From Burkholderiales bacterium (GTDB lineage: Bacteria > Pseudomonadota > Gammaproteobacteria > Burkholderiales > Burkholderiaceae_C), in NCBI GenBank assembly GCA_020354665.1, contig CP070653.1, forward strand, positions 550,946-614,945: DNA of 64,000 bases, read 5' to 3'. The notes under the pieces are model-generated. The model was not told the origin of the DNA. It worked only from the letters and a program-made list of their open reading frames with translations, and searched no databases. Below, one piece after another: positions 48,082-57,858 of the stretch; within the stretch, counting starts at the first letter, position 1, and each line of letters opens with the position of its first letter. Position numbers and translations under genes: made by a program.

Positions 48082-48720
48082 TCAGAATCTGAAGCCGGAC
48101 GATGCGTCGGGAGCCGCCGCAGGCGGCTCGGCCGGCGGCGGTGGTTCAGGCGCCGGCGCGCGCGCGGTGGCGGTCGGCCGAGGTGGCGATAGCGGCTCGG
48201 CCGCCGCAAATTCGTATCCCGGCGGCAGGCTCGACGTGCGCGGGTAGCCCGCGGCATCGAGGTAAGCGTTCCACTCGGCGGGTGTCAGACCGCGCAGGAT
48301 CTGTGTCCCGATGCGCACCGCAGGCGCCTCGGGCCCGCCCAGAGTTCGTTCCCAGACCTCGCGATCCTCGGTGCTCGAGGCAATCTTCTCGGCAAACGGA
48401 ACGCCGCGCTGGCGCAGCAACTGCCGCGCCTCCTCGCAGGGCTTGCACGACGTCGTCGTGAACAGCGTGACCGGATAGCGCGCGATCACCTGCCGCAGTG
48501 CGAGCGGTAACTGGACGTCCGGCGCTGGCAGGCCGCCTGGCTTCAGCGCGGTGACGCGGCCGGGTGCGTCGGACGGCGCACGATCGGTGTAGGTGACCTT
48601 GCCATCGGGCCCGACGACCTTGTAGAGCGCATGCGCGGCACCCGCCACCGCCAGCATCGCCAGCGCCGCGGCGGCGGACGCGATCGCGCGCAGCCGCGCG
48701 CGGGTGGGAGTCAGGGTCAT
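48082..48720 (-). CDS. Exported DUF4124/glutaredoxin-like protein
   Basis: A 212-residue protein from the ATG at 48720. Residues 1-31 form a signal peptide. Residues 32-60 are a DUF4124-like segment (LYKVVGPDGKVTYTDRAP). A glutaredoxin-like domain spans about 78-155 with the CxxC of TTSCKPCEEAR. The Pro/Ala-rich tail looks unstructured. I expect a periplasmic thiol protein; a redox partner is not seen. It is convergent with rmuC (20 bp). Confidence 0.83.
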   Translation of the reverse strand: MTLTPTRARLRAIASAAAALAMLAVAGAAHALYKVVGPDGKVTYTDRAPSDAPGRVTALKPGGLPAPDVQLPLALRQVIARYPVTLFTTTSCKPCEEARQLLRQRGVPFAEKIASSTEDREVWERTLGGPEAPAVRIGTQILRGLTPAEWNAYLDAAGYPRTSSLPPGYEFAAAEPLSPPRPTATARAPAPEPPPPAEPPAAAPDASSGFRF

Positions 48721-48797
48721 CAGTGTGTCCTTCAGGATGTCGTCGCGAGCGGGGCCCGCATGCCGCTCGAGCAATCTACCGCAGGGGTCCAGGCGGC

Positions 48798-50843
48798 TCA
48801 AGCCATGCCTTGATGACGCAACAGCGCTTCGATACTTGGTTCACGCCCGCGGAAGGCCTTGAAGCTCTCCAGCGCCGGCCGGCTGCCGCCGGCCTCCAGG
48901 ATCGCGGCACGGTAGCGGCGGCCGGTTTGCGCGTCGAGCGCACCGGTCTCCTCGAAGGCGCTCCACGCGTCGGCGCTCAGCACCTCGGCCCATTTGTAGC
49001 TGTAGTACCCCGCCGCGTAGCCGCCTGCAAAGATGTGACCAAATGTCATCGGCATGCGATTGAAGTCAGGCGGCGTGACCACCGCGACCTCGCGCCGCAC
49101 CTCGTCGAGCACTTGCATGATGTGCGCCTCGCTGCCCGGCTCGGCATGCAGCCGCATGTCGAACAGCGCAAACTCGACTTGACGCAAGGTCGCGAGCCCA
49201 CTCTGGAAGTTCTTCGCTGCGACCATCCTTTCGTGCAGCGCGCGCGGCAGCGGCTCGCCGGTGTCGACATGCGCCGTCAGGTGCTTGAGCACGTCCCACT
49301 CCCAGCAGAAGTTCTCCATGAACTGGCTGGGCAGTTCGACGGCGTCCCACTCCACGCCGGCCAACCCCGAGACGGCAATCTCGTCCACCTGCGTCAGCAT
49401 ATGGTGAAGCCCGTGGCCGAATTCGTGGAACAGCGTGATGAGATCGTCGTGCGTCAGCAATGCCGGCCGTTCGCCAACGGGCGAAGCGAAGTTGCACACC
49501 AGGTGCGCGATCGGCGTCTGCAATCTGCCGCCGGGGCGCAGCCAGCGGCTGCAGACGTCGTCCATCCAGGCGCCCGGCCGTTTGCCGGTGCGTGCGTACG
49601 GATCGAGATAGAACCGGCCCACGAGCGTCGCGCCACGCTCGATGCGATAGAAGCGCACGCTGCCGTGCCAGACCGGCGCTGTGTCGGGTCGGATCGCAAC
49701 GTCGAACAATGTCTCGACAATGCGAAACAGCCCGTCGAGCGCCTTCGGCTCGGTGAAGTACTGCTTGAGTTCCTGTTCGCTGAACGCGTAGCGCGTCTGC
49801 TTGAGCTTTTCCGAGGCATAGGCCATGTCCCACGCCTCGACGCTTGAAAGGGCGAGTTGCTCTCGGGCGAACTCACGCAGTTCGGCGAGATCGCGCTCCG
49901 CGTAGGGTCGCGCACGCCGCGCCAGATCGCGCAGGAAATCCAGCACCTCCGCTGGCGAGCGGGCCATCTTCGGCACGAGCGACACCTCGGCGTAGTTGGC
50001 ATAGCCGAGCAGTCGCGCCTCCTCCTGTCGCAGCGCGAGCAGGTCGTGCATGACCGCGCTGTTGTCGAGCGCGGCTGGGCCGAGCTCGCTGGCGCGCGTC
50101 ACGTAGGCGCGGTAGAGCAATGCGCGCAGCTCGCGGTTGTCCGCGTGCTTCATGACCGGCCCGTAGCACGGTGAGTGCAGCGTGAGCTTGAAGCCTTCGC
50201 GTCCTTCGTTGGCTGCGGCCTCTCGCGCTGCCTGCTTCACGTCGTCGGGCACGCCCGTCAGTTCGCCCTCGCTCGCGTAATGGGCGAAGCCGTCGGTCGC
50301 GTCCATCACGTGCTCGGAGAACTTCTGCGCCAGCTCCGCATGCCGCTGCTGGATTTCGGCGTAACGCTGTCGCGCCGCGCCCTGCAGTTCGGCGCCCGCG
50401 AGCACGAAATCGCGCAGCGCATTCGCGAGCGCCCGTTGCCGCGCCGCCGACAAGGCCGCCGCTGCGGGACTTGCCGCGATCGACTTGTACTTGGCGTACA
50501 GGCGCTCGTCGGCGCCCAGCCGGGTGTAGAAGGCGGTGATCTTCGGTAGCGCGGCGGTATAGGCGGCGCGCAGCTCGGGCGTGTCCGCGACGTGATGCAG
50601 GTGCGAGACCAAACCCCAGCTGCGCCCGAGGCGCTCGGTGGCGACGTCGAGCACGGCGGACACGGCCGCATAGTCGGCCGGCACCTGCGGGCCAACGGCG
50701 TGCTCGAGCGCCCCCTCGGCGCCGTGCAGCAGCGCGTCGAGGGCAGACGCCACGTGCGCGGGCCGGATGCGGTCGAACGCGGGCAGCTCGTCGGCTGCCA
50801 GCAGCGGGTTGCTGGTGTCGTCCGCTGACGCGCTGGCGGTCAT
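48798..50843 (-). CDS. prlC: Oligopeptidase A (M3 family)
   Basis: A 681-residue cytoplasmic zinc metallopeptidase that cleaves short peptides, including signal-peptide fragments. The zinc motif HEFGH is at 473-477, with the third ligand expected in the [17 protein letters not shown] region. The upstream [10 protein letters not shown]...[14 protein letters not shown] and the [17 protein letters not shown] block are typical. Its ATG overlaps the TGA of folD (ATGA), so the two are translationally coupled. E. coli prlC is not coupled to folD, so this pairing is local. Confidence 0.94.
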   Translation of the reverse strand: MTASASADDTSNPLLAADELPAFDRIRPAHVASALDALLHGAEGALEHAVGPQVPADYAAVSAVLDVATERLGRSWGLVSHLHHVADTPELRAAYTAALPKITAFYTRLGADERLYAKYKSIAASPAAAALSAARQRALANALRDFVLAGAELQGAARQRYAEIQQRHAELAQKFSEHVMDATDGFAHYASEGELTGVPDDVKQAAREAAANEGREGFKLTLHSPCYGPVMKHADNRELRALLYRAYVTRASELGPAALDNSAVMHDLLALRQEEARLLGYANYAEVSLVPKMARSPAEVLDFLRDLARRARPYAERDLAELREFAREQLALSSVEAWDMAYASEKLKQTRYAFSEQELKQYFTEPKALDGLFRIVETLFDVAIRPDTAPVWHGSVRFYRIERGATLVGRFYLDPYARTGKRPGAWMDDVCSRWLRPGGRLQTPIAHLVCNFASPVGERPALLTHDDLITLFHEFGHGLHHMLTQVDEIAVSGLAGVEWDAVELPSQFMENFCWEWDVLKHLTAHVDTGEPLPRALHERMVAAKNFQSGLATLRQVEFALFDMRLHAEPGSEAHIMQVLDEVRREVAVVTPPDFNRMPMTFGHIFAGGYAAGYYSYKWAEVLSADAWSAFEETGALDAQTGRRYRAAILEAGGSRPALESFKAFRGREPSIEALLRHQGMA

Positions 50844-51703
50844 CTGTGCGACCCCGCCAGCGTCCGCTGCGCCGCCTCGAGCGTGTTGACGAGCAGCATG
50901 GTAATGGTCATTGGACCGACCCCGCCGGGCACGGGGGTGATCCACCCGGCCACCTCGCGCACGCCGGCAAAGTCGACGTCGCCACACAGCTTGCCTTGGT
51001 CGTCGCGGTTCATGCCGACGTCGATCACGACCGCTCCCGACTTGACCATCCCGGCGCTCACGATGTTGCGACGGCCGACGGCGGCAACCAGGATGTCCGC
51101 CTGTCGCGTGTGGTGTGCCAAGTCGCGCGTGGCGCTGTGGCAGATCGTCACGGTAGCGCTGGCGTGCAGCAGCAGCATCGCCATCGGCTTGCCGACGATG
51201 TTGCTGCGCCCGATGATCACCGCGTGCTTACCGCGCGGCTCGCAGCCGATCGATTCGAGCATCTTCATGCAGCCGGAGGGCGTGCACGGACGAAAGCCCG
51301 GTTGCCCGATCATCAGAGCGCCAGCGCTCGCGAGGTGAAAGCCATCGACGTCCTTGGCGGGCGAGATCGACTCGATCACGCGGTGCGCGGCCAGATGGGA
51401 CGGCAGCGGCAGCTGCACCAGGATGCCATGAATCGCGGGATCGTCGTTGAGTGCGCGCACGCGCGCGAGCAGCTCGGGCTCGGTCATCGAGGCGGGATAG
51501 CGTTCGAGTACCGAATGCAGGCCGGTTTCCGCGCAGGCCTTGACCTTGTTGCGTACGTAAATCTGGCTTGCGGGGTCGTCGCCGACGAGCACCACCGCGA
51601 GGCCCGGCCGCACGCCGCGCGCTGCGAGCGCGGCCGCGCGTTGCGCCACCTCGGCGCGCAGCTGCCGGGACAGCGCAAGCCCGTCGATGATCTGTGCGGT
51701 CAT
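50840..51703 (-). CDS. folD: Methylenetetrahydrofolate dehydrogenase / methenyltetrahydrofolate cyclohydrolase
   Basis: A 287-residue bifunctional enzyme of one-carbon metabolism. Folate-binding and catalytic residues lie in [14 protein letters not shown] (catalytic Lys in the first part). Further blocks are [17 protein letters not shown] and the NADP loop [15 protein letters not shown], ending [15 protein letters not shown]. The start is at the ATG at 51703. The neighbouring FixJ-type regulator ends 58 bp upstream on the same strand, and prlC overlaps downstream. Confidence 0.95.
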   Translation of the reverse strand: MTAQIIDGLALSRQLRAEVAQRAAALAARGVRPGLAVVLVGDDPASQIYVRNKVKACAETGLHSVLERYPASMTEPELLARVRALNDDPAIHGILVQLPLPSHLAAHRVIESISPAKDVDGFHLASAGALMIGQPGFRPCTPSGCMKMLESIGCEPRGKHAVIIGRSNIVGKPMAMLLLHASATVTICHSATRDLAHHTRQADILVAAVGRRNIVSAGMVKSGAVVIDVGMNRDDQGKLCGDVDFAGVREVAGWITPVPGGVGPMTITMLLVNTLEAAQRTLAGSHR

Positions 51704-51761
51704 GCAAAGGACTCCAAACGCGCAAGGCCGCGCGAGGCGGCCTTGCGGCGGGGCGGTGCGG

Positions 51762-52385
51762 TCACGCCCGGGACGGCGCGCCGAGTGCGATCTTGAGCAG
51801 GTCGGCGACGGTGTTGGCGTTGAGCTTTTCCATGATATTGGCGCGGTGCGCCTCGACCGTCTTGATGCTGATGCCCAGATCGTCGGCGATCTGCTTGTTC
51901 AGCCTTCCCGCGACAATGCGTTCGAGCACCTGCGATTCACGCGTCGTCAGGCGCGACAGCAACGCGTCGCGACTCGCCTGTTCCTGATGATGGCTGAATG
52001 CGGTGCGTGCCTGCTCGAGCATGCGCTCGACCAGGCTGAGCAGCTCGTCTTCCTTGAAGGGCTTCTCGATGAAGTCCATCGCGCCCTTCTTCATCGTCGT
52101 CACCGCCATCGGCACGTCACCATGGCCGGTGATGAAGACGATCGGCAGCGGGCTGTTGCGCTCGACCAGCCGGTCCTGCAATTCGAGCCCGCTCATCCCG
52201 TCCATGCGGATGTCGGCGAGGAGGCAGGCCACCTCGCGCGGATCGAATCGCGAGAGGAACGACTCGGCCGAATCGAAGCACTTGACTCGGTAGTCCTTGC
52301 CCTCGAGTAGCCATTGCAGCGAATCACGCACCGCCTCGTCGTCGTCGACCACGTAAACGGTGCCCTTCTTGGGGATCAGGCTCAT
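51762..52385 (-). CDS. FixJ/NarL-type response regulator
   Basis: A 207-residue transcription factor. The receiver (about 8-120) has acidic residues at 14-16, phospho-acceptor Asp58 ([12 protein letters not shown]) and Lys in EKPF. The output is a LuxR-type HTH (about 140-200: [20 protein letters not shown], then [14 protein letters not shown]). Its ATG overlaps the stop of the kinase gene (ATGA). Such a pair next to folD and the aceE operon is, as far as I recall, a recurrent layout in Burkholderiales. Its targets are not fixed, though aceE is an obvious candidate. Confidence 0.92.
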   Translation of the reverse strand: MSLIPKKGTVYVVDDDEAVRDSLQWLLEGKDYRVKCFDSAESFLSRFDPREVACLLADIRMDGMSGLELQDRLVERNSPLPIVFITGHGDVPMAVTTMKKGAMDFIEKPFKEDELLSLVERMLEQARTAFSHHQEQASRDALLSRLTTRESQVLERIVAGRLNKQIADDLGISIKTVEAHRANIMEKLNANTVADLLKIALGAPSRA

Positions 52386-54925
52386 GGAATGAACGCGGAG
52401 TTGGAAGTCTCGAGCGGCTCAGCCCGCACCGTGTCAACGGGCAACGAGAAGGAAAATCGACAGCCCACGATCTCCGGCCCATTGTAGAGGTTCTGCGCCC
52501 GGATCCGGCCGCGGTGCGACTCGACGATCGAACGGCATAGCGACAGACCGATGCCCAAGCCGTCGTGCTTGGTCGAGTAGAACGCCTCGTACATGCGGTC
52601 GATCACTTCTTCCTTGAGGCCCGGGCCAGTGTCCGTCACCGTGAATTCGACCACGCCGCCTTCCTCGGGCGTGTGGCGCGGCACGACGCGCAGCTCGACG
52701 CGGCGACGAGCCGCCGGCAGCTTGGCGCCGTCGATTGCCTCGGCCGCGTTCTTCAGCAGGTTCAGCACGACCTGCTCGATCAGAATGGGGTCGACCATCA
52801 GCGGCGGCAGCCGTTGCGCGACGTACGTGTGCAGCTCGACGTGGCGTCGGTGCAATTCGATGCTTGCCAGTTCCACCGCGTCATCGACGATCTCGCGCGC
52901 GTGCGCGGCCACCCGCTGCGGCTCGCTGCGCTTGACGAACGCGCGGATGCGATGGATCACCTGTCCGGCACGCTGGGCCTGGCGGGCCGTCTTGTCGAGC
53001 GTGGCGATCAGGTCGTCCTTTGCGATCTGGCCGCTGCGCACGCGTGAGATCATGCCGTTGCAGTAGTCGGTGATCGCGGTGAGGGGCTGGTTCAGTTCGT
53101 GGGCCACCGAGCTGACCATCTCGCCCATCGTGACCAGGCGGCTCGTGACCTGCGCCCTCTCGGCCTGCTGGGCGGCCTGAATCTCCGTGCGCCGCCGTTC
53201 GGTCACGTCAGTGGCGATCAGCATCTGCGCGAGCCGCCCGTCGGTCCATTGCAGGTAGCGCGTCCGCACGTCGAACCATTTCTCCAGCGATTGGACCAGC
53301 ACTTCACGCGGAGTGGTCGCGGTCTCCATCAGTGCTTGCGCGGGCAGGCCCCCCAAGGTGTCGACAGCATCGCCGTTGTCGGGCACATACGGTGCACCGG
53401 GTCGCGCGCCCGCCAACACGGCGTGCCCCGCGGCATCGGCGCCAAACCACAGCCGGTACGAGCGGTTGGCGAACAGCAACTCGCCTTCGTGCACCGAGAC
53501 GACCGACACCGCGGCGTCGAGGCCCTCAAGCACGGTCGTGAACCGCTCGTGCGACGCAGACAACTGGTCGCGGATGCGCTTGGCCTCGGTGATGTTGGTC
53601 ATCGAGGTCATCCAGCCGGTCTGCTGCCCCCGCGGGTCGATCAGCGCCGAGACGTACATGCGCGCGTCAAACAGCGACCCGTCCTTGCGCATTACTTTTA
53701 CCTCGATGCCGCCGGCCGGACTGCGCCCGCGCAGTTCCTGCATCAACAGCCGGTTGTTCTCTTCGATCAGGTCCAACGGCCAGTAGGGGAACGGGGGCAG
53801 CCGTCCGACCAGCTCGGCCTCGGAAAAACCGGTCATCGCGCAGAAGGCGGGGTTGACGTAGGTGATGCGCCCCTCCAGGTCCATCGTCCGCATGCCGGTG
53901 AGCATGGAGTTCTCCATGGCGCGACGGAAGTTGGTCTCGGAGACCAGCGCGGCCTGCATCTGCGAGCGCCGACGCACGTGTCGCCACGTGCCCAGCAGCA
54001 TCCAGACCGTCAGCCCGGAAAGGGCCAGCACCATCCAGAACAGCGTGTTGCTGATCAGGCCGACCGATGTCCGATATCCCTCGCCGCGCAGCACCAGACC
54101 GTTCAGCGCCGGCGCGACCGGAACCTCGTGCGCAAGCGGCGCGGCAGCCGGGGCCCGACCGACGCCCGAGACCGTGCTCGCCAGCACCTTGGCCTGTGGG
54201 TCGATCAGGCTGATCGCATGGCGCTGCGCGACCTCGGCCGGCACAAAGAAGCGCGCCAGAGCCTCGACTGAGTACTCGGCTATCACCACACCAGCGAACG
54301 TATTGCGCTCGATCAACGGGACTTGCACCTGAAAAACCGAGCGTCCATCGCGGTCGACAAAGGGTCGCGAATACAGGGGCTGGCGCAACTCGCGGACCGC
54401 CGAAAAGGCCTGCTCCGGCTCATTGTTGCTGCCTTCGACCGGGAGCGACGGGTCGCTGCCTTGGCCGCTGGACTCGGAAGCGGAGTGGTAGCTGAGCGCC
54501 GAGTAACTTGCCCGCGGCACCCGATTCGCGGTCAGCCAGATCAGGTGCGTGAGCTCGGGGCGTTCGCGCGTGAAGGCAGCCGCCTGCTCGACGAATGCCT
54601 CGGCATCGACCTGGCGCGTCACCAGCTCGCGGGCCATGCGCGTCAGCTGCTCCTGGTTTTCGATCAAGCGCAGCCGCATCTGCTGCTGGACCACCTCCGT
54701 GTCGCGCTGCAGTGATTGGTGTTCGCGCTCGAATTCCTCGTTGCGCAGGTACCAAAAGGCCGCGATGATGGCCGCGAGAAAGAGCAGGACGGAGACCAGC
54801 GGCCCGAGCGTCGCAAACCGGTCCTGGCGTACCGGGGACTGACGGCGCCACCAGCGGCCCAGCAGCCGTTGGCGGCGAGAAGAGCCCTGCAGGCCGTCGA
54901 TGACCGGTCCCGGTCGCGAACTCAT
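52382..54925 (-). CDS. PAS-domain sensor histidine kinase (FixL/DctB-like)
   Basis: An 847-residue membrane kinase. Helices at about 44-64 and 300-322 bracket a periplasmic sensor of about 235 residues (dCACHE-like, with ELTHLIWLTANRVPRASY). Two PAS domains follow (about 345-465 and 475-580). The H-box centres on His609 (SSVAHELNQPLTAI), and the ATPase has NLLKNAAEAI, DTGPGL and GLGIGLSLCRSIV. No haem-binding residues can be read from sequence. I took the ATG at 54925; ATG at 54958 is an alternative. Coupled to the FixJ-type gene. Confidence 0.92.
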   Translation of the reverse strand: MSSRPGPVIDGLQGSSRRQRLLGRWWRRQSPVRQDRFATLGPLVSVLLFLAAIIAAFWYLRNEEFEREHQSLQRDTEVVQQQMRLRLIENQEQLTRMARELVTRQVDAEAFVEQAAAFTRERPELTHLIWLTANRVPRASYSALSYHSASESSGQGSDPSLPVEGSNNEPEQAFSAVRELRQPLYSRPFVDRDGRSVFQVQVPLIERNTFAGVVIAEYSVEALARFFVPAEVAQRHAISLIDPQAKVLASTVSGVGRAPAAAPLAHEVPVAPALNGLVLRGEGYRTSVGLISNTLFWMVLALSGLTVWMLLGTWRHVRRRSQMQAALVSETNFRRAMENSMLTGMRTMDLEGRITYVNPAFCAMTGFSEAELVGRLPPFPYWPLDLIEENNRLLMQELRGRSPAGGIEVKVMRKDGSLFDARMYVSALIDPRGQQTGWMTSMTNITEAKRIRDQLSASHERFTTVLEGLDAAVSVVSVHEGELLFANRSYRLWFGADAAGHAVLAGARPGAPYVPDNGDAVDTLGGLPAQALMETATTPREVLVQSLEKWFDVRTRYLQWTDGRLAQMLIATDVTERRRTEIQAAQQAERAQVTSRLVTMGEMVSSVAHELNQPLTAITDYCNGMISRVRSGQIAKDDLIATLDKTARQAQRAGQVIHRIRAFVKRSEPQRVAAHAREIVDDAVELASIELHRRHVELHTYVAQRLPPLMVDPILIEQVVLNLLKNAAEAIDGAKLPAARRRVELRVVPRHTPEEGGVVEFTVTDTGPGLKEEVIDRMYEAFYSTKHDGLGIGLSLCRSIVESHRGRIRAQNLYNGPEIVGCRFSFSLPVDTVRAEPLETSNSAFIP

Positions 54926-55107
54926 GATTCCATTATCGTGGGCTCGCAAAGGGAACATCCGGCACCGATTCGAGGCACAGCATCACGCGAGATACCATGA
55001 TGCGGAATCAATAGCCATAATTTGAAATTTCACGTGGGCTGTGTCAGACTGCGCACCGCAGGCTGGCGCATCCGGCGGCCACGCTTCACCAACCCGAGGA
55101 GACACGC
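54926..55107. promoter_or_regulatory. Divergent promoter region between the sensor kinase and aceE
   Basis: This is the most AT-rich stretch in the locus, near 54990-55035. CATAAT at 55016-55021 is a good -10 match for aceE, with no strong -35 seen. TTGAAA at 55022-55027 is a -35-like alternative. AATTTGAAATT (55019-55029) is a short palindrome that could be an operator. The aceE leader would be roughly 65-80 nt. Confidence 0.4.
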
Positions 55108-57834
55108 ATGTCGGCAATGCCCGAGTCCCGTCCCGCCGTCGCTGCGAACGACAGCGACGCTGTCGAAACCCGCGAATGGCTCGACGCGCTGAGCGCAGTC
55201 ATTGCCGCGGAAGGACCGGAGCGCGCGCATTTCCTGATCGAGCGGCTGCTCGAGCATGCGCGCCAGAACAGCATTGACATGCCGTTCTCGGCCACGACGG
55301 CGTATGTCAACACGATCGAGCCCGACCAGGAGGAGCGCAGCCCCGGCAATCTAAAGCTCGAAGGTAGGCTGCGCGCCTACATGCGCTGGAATGCAATGGC
55401 AATGGTCGTCAAGGCCAATCGGCTGGACCCCGCCGATGGCGGGGATCTGGGCGGCCACATAAGTTCGTTCCAGTCGCTCGCGCATATGCTGGCCGCAGGC
55501 TTCAACCACTTCTGGCACGCCGACGACACCGATGCCGGCGGCACCCACGGTGGCGACCTGCTTTACCTGCAGGGGCACTCGGCACCGGGGATGTACGCGC
55601 GCGCCTTTCTCGAGGGCCGGCTGACCGAGCAGCAGCTCCTCAACTTCCGCCAGGAGGTGCAAGGCAAGGGCATTTCGAGCTATCCGCACCCGAAGCTGAT
55701 GCCCGACTTCTGGCAGTTTCCGACCGTCTCGATGGGGCTCGGCCCGCTGATGGCGATCTACCAGGCGCGGTTCCTGAAGTACCTGCACGCGCGCGGCATC
55801 GCCGACACCGCCAGGCGCAAGGTCTGGGTGTTCTGCGGCGACGGTGAGATGGACGAACCCGAGAGTCTCGGCGCGATCGGCCTGGCCGCGCGCGAGAAGC
55901 TCGACAACCTCGTGTTTGTCATCAACTGCAACCTGCAACGGCTCGACGGCCCCGTGCGCGGCAACGGCAAGATCATCCAGGAGCTCGAAGGCGGCTTCCG
56001 CGGCGCAGGCTGGAACGTGATCAAGCTCGTCTGGGGCAGCAACTGGGATCCGCTGCTGGCACGCGACAAGGACGGCGTGCTGAAGAAGATCATGATGGAG
56101 ACGCTGGACGGCGATTACCAGGCGTTCAAGGCCAACGACGGTGCGTTCGTGCGCAAGCACTTCTTCGGTCGTGATCCGCGTGCCCTCGAGCTGGTCACCA
56201 AGATGAGTGACGAGGACATCTGGGCGCTACGCCGGGGAGGTCACGATGCGGCCAAGGTGTACGCCGCCTTCCACCGCGCATTCCACCACCAGGGTCATCC
56301 GACCGTGATCCTCGTGAAGACGGTCAAGGGCTATGGCATGGGCAAGGCGGGCGAGGGCAAGATGACCGCCCACCAGACCAAGAAGCTCACCGACGACGAC
56401 ATTCGCTACTTCCGCGACCGCTTCAACATTCCGATCCCCGATTCGGAGCTGCACAAGATCCCGTTCTACAAGCCGGCCGACGACACGCCGGAGATACGCT
56501 ACTTGCACGAGCGGCGCAAGGCGCTCGGAGGCTATCTGCCGCGTCGCCGCGGGAAGGCCGACGAGCAGTTCACGGTGCCATCGCTGGAGACCTTCAAGGC
56601 GGTGCTCGAACCGACCGCGGAAGGGCGCGAGATCAGCACCACGCAGGCCTACGTGCGGTTCCTGGCGCAGCTGCTACGCGACAAGGCGCTCGGCCCGCGC
56701 GTGGTGCCGATCCTGGTCGACGAGGCACGCACCTTCGGCATGGAGGGGCTGTTCCGCCAGATCGGCATCTACAACCCCGAGGGTCAGAAGTACACGCCGG
56801 TCGACAAGGACCAGGTCATGTACTACAGGGAGGACAAGGCCGGCCAGATCCTGCAGGAGGGCATCAACGAGGCGGGCGGCATGAGCAGCTGGATTGCTGC
56901 GGCAACGTCGTATTCGACGAACAACCGCATCATGATCCCCTTCTACATCTACTACTCGATGTTCGGTCTGCAGCGCGTGGGCGACCTTGCCTGGGCCGCC
57001 GGCGACATGCAGGCGCGTGGATTCCTGCTCGGTGGCACGTCCGGCCGCACGACGCTCAACGGCGAAGGCCTTCAACACGAGGACGGCCACAGCCAGGTGC
57101 TGGCCAGCACGATCCCCAATTGCGTCAGCTACGACCCGACCTTCGCCCACGAGGTCGGCGTGATCCTGCACCACGGCCTGAAACGCATGATCGAGAAGCA
57201 GGACAACGTGTTCTTCTACCTGACGCTGCTCAACGAGAACTACGCGATGCCGGGGCTGAAGGCCGGAACCGAGCAGCAGATCGTCAAGGGCATGTACTTG
57301 TTGCAGGAGGCCGGCAAGACCAGGAAGGGCACGCCAAGCGTGAATCTGCTGGGCAGCGGCTCGATCCTGCGCGAGTCAATGGCTGCCCGGGAGCTCCTGC
57401 AGAAGGACTGGGGGGTTGTCGCCAACGTGTGGAGCTGTCCGAGCTTCAACGAGCTCGCGCGCGACGGCCAGGATTGCGAGCGCTGGAACTTGCTGCATCC
57501 GACCGGCAAACTGCGCGTGCCGTTCGTCACCGAGCAACTCGAACCGCACGCGGGGCCAGTGGTGGCAAGCACCGACTACATCAAGAACTACGCGGAACAG
57601 ATCCGGGCTTTCATCCCGAAGGACCGCAGCTACCGCGTGCTCGGCACCGACGGATTCGGCCGCAGCGATTTCCGTAGCAAGCTGCGGGAGCACTTCGAAG
57701 TCGACCGCCGCTACATCGTCGTCGCCGCGTTGAAGGCACTCGCCGACGACGGCGCCCTCGCTGCGGGCAAGGCCGCCGAGGCAATCAAGAAGTACCGCAT
57801 CGACACGACCAAGGTCAACCCGCTGTTCGCCTGA
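55108..57834 (+). CDS. aceE: Pyruvate dehydrogenase E1 component (homodimeric)
   Basis: A 908-residue thiamine-diphosphate enzyme that decarboxylates pyruvate and passes the acetyl group to the lipoyl arm of E2. The ThDP motif GDGEMDEPE starts near residue 244, with the conserved NCNLQ about 28 residues later. Other landmarks are GHISSFQSLAHML and FEVDRR near the end. CGAGGAG lies before the ATG. It is the first gene of aceE-aceF-lpdA. The length and sequence are those of the alpha2 E1p of proteobacteria. Confidence 0.96.
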   Translation: MSAMPESRPAVAANDSDAVETREWLDALSAVIAAEGPERAHFLIERLLEHARQNSIDMPFSATTAYVNTIEPDQEERSPGNLKLEGRLRAYMRWNAMAMVVKANRLDPADGGDLGGHISSFQSLAHMLAAGFNHFWHADDTDAGGTHGGDLLYLQGHSAPGMYARAFLEGRLTEQQLLNFRQEVQGKGISSYPHPKLMPDFWQFPTVSMGLGPLMAIYQARFLKYLHARGIADTARRKVWVFCGDGEMDEPESLGAIGLAAREKLDNLVFVINCNLQRLDGPVRGNGKIIQELEGGFRGAGWNVIKLVWGSNWDPLLARDKDGVLKKIMMETLDGDYQAFKANDGAFVRKHFFGRDPRALELVTKMSDEDIWALRRGGHDAAKVYAAFHRAFHHQGHPTVILVKTVKGYGMGKAGEGKMTAHQTKKLTDDDIRYFRDRFNIPIPDSELHKIPFYKPADDTPEIRYLHERRKALGGYLPRRRGKADEQFTVPSLETFKAVLEPTAEGREISTTQAYVRFLAQLLRDKALGPRVVPILVDEARTFGMEGLFRQIGIYNPEGQKYTPVDKDQVMYYREDKAGQILQEGINEAGGMSSWIAAATSYSTNNRIMIPFYIYYSMFGLQRVGDLAWAAGDMQARGFLLGGTSGRTTLNGEGLQHEDGHSQVLASTIPNCVSYDPTFAHEVGVILHHGLKRMIEKQDNVFFYLTLLNENYAMPGLKAGTEQQIVKGMYLLQEAGKTRKGTPSVNLLGSGSILRESMAARELLQKDWGVVANVWSCPSFNELARDGQDCERWNLLHPTGKLRVPFVTEQLEPHAGPVVASTDYIKNYAEQIRAFIPKDRSYRVLGTDGFGRSDFRSKLREHFEVDRRYIVVAALKALADDGALAAGKAAEAIKKYRIDTTKVNPLFA

Positions 57835-57858
57835 CAACCACATCAACGGAGACGAGAA

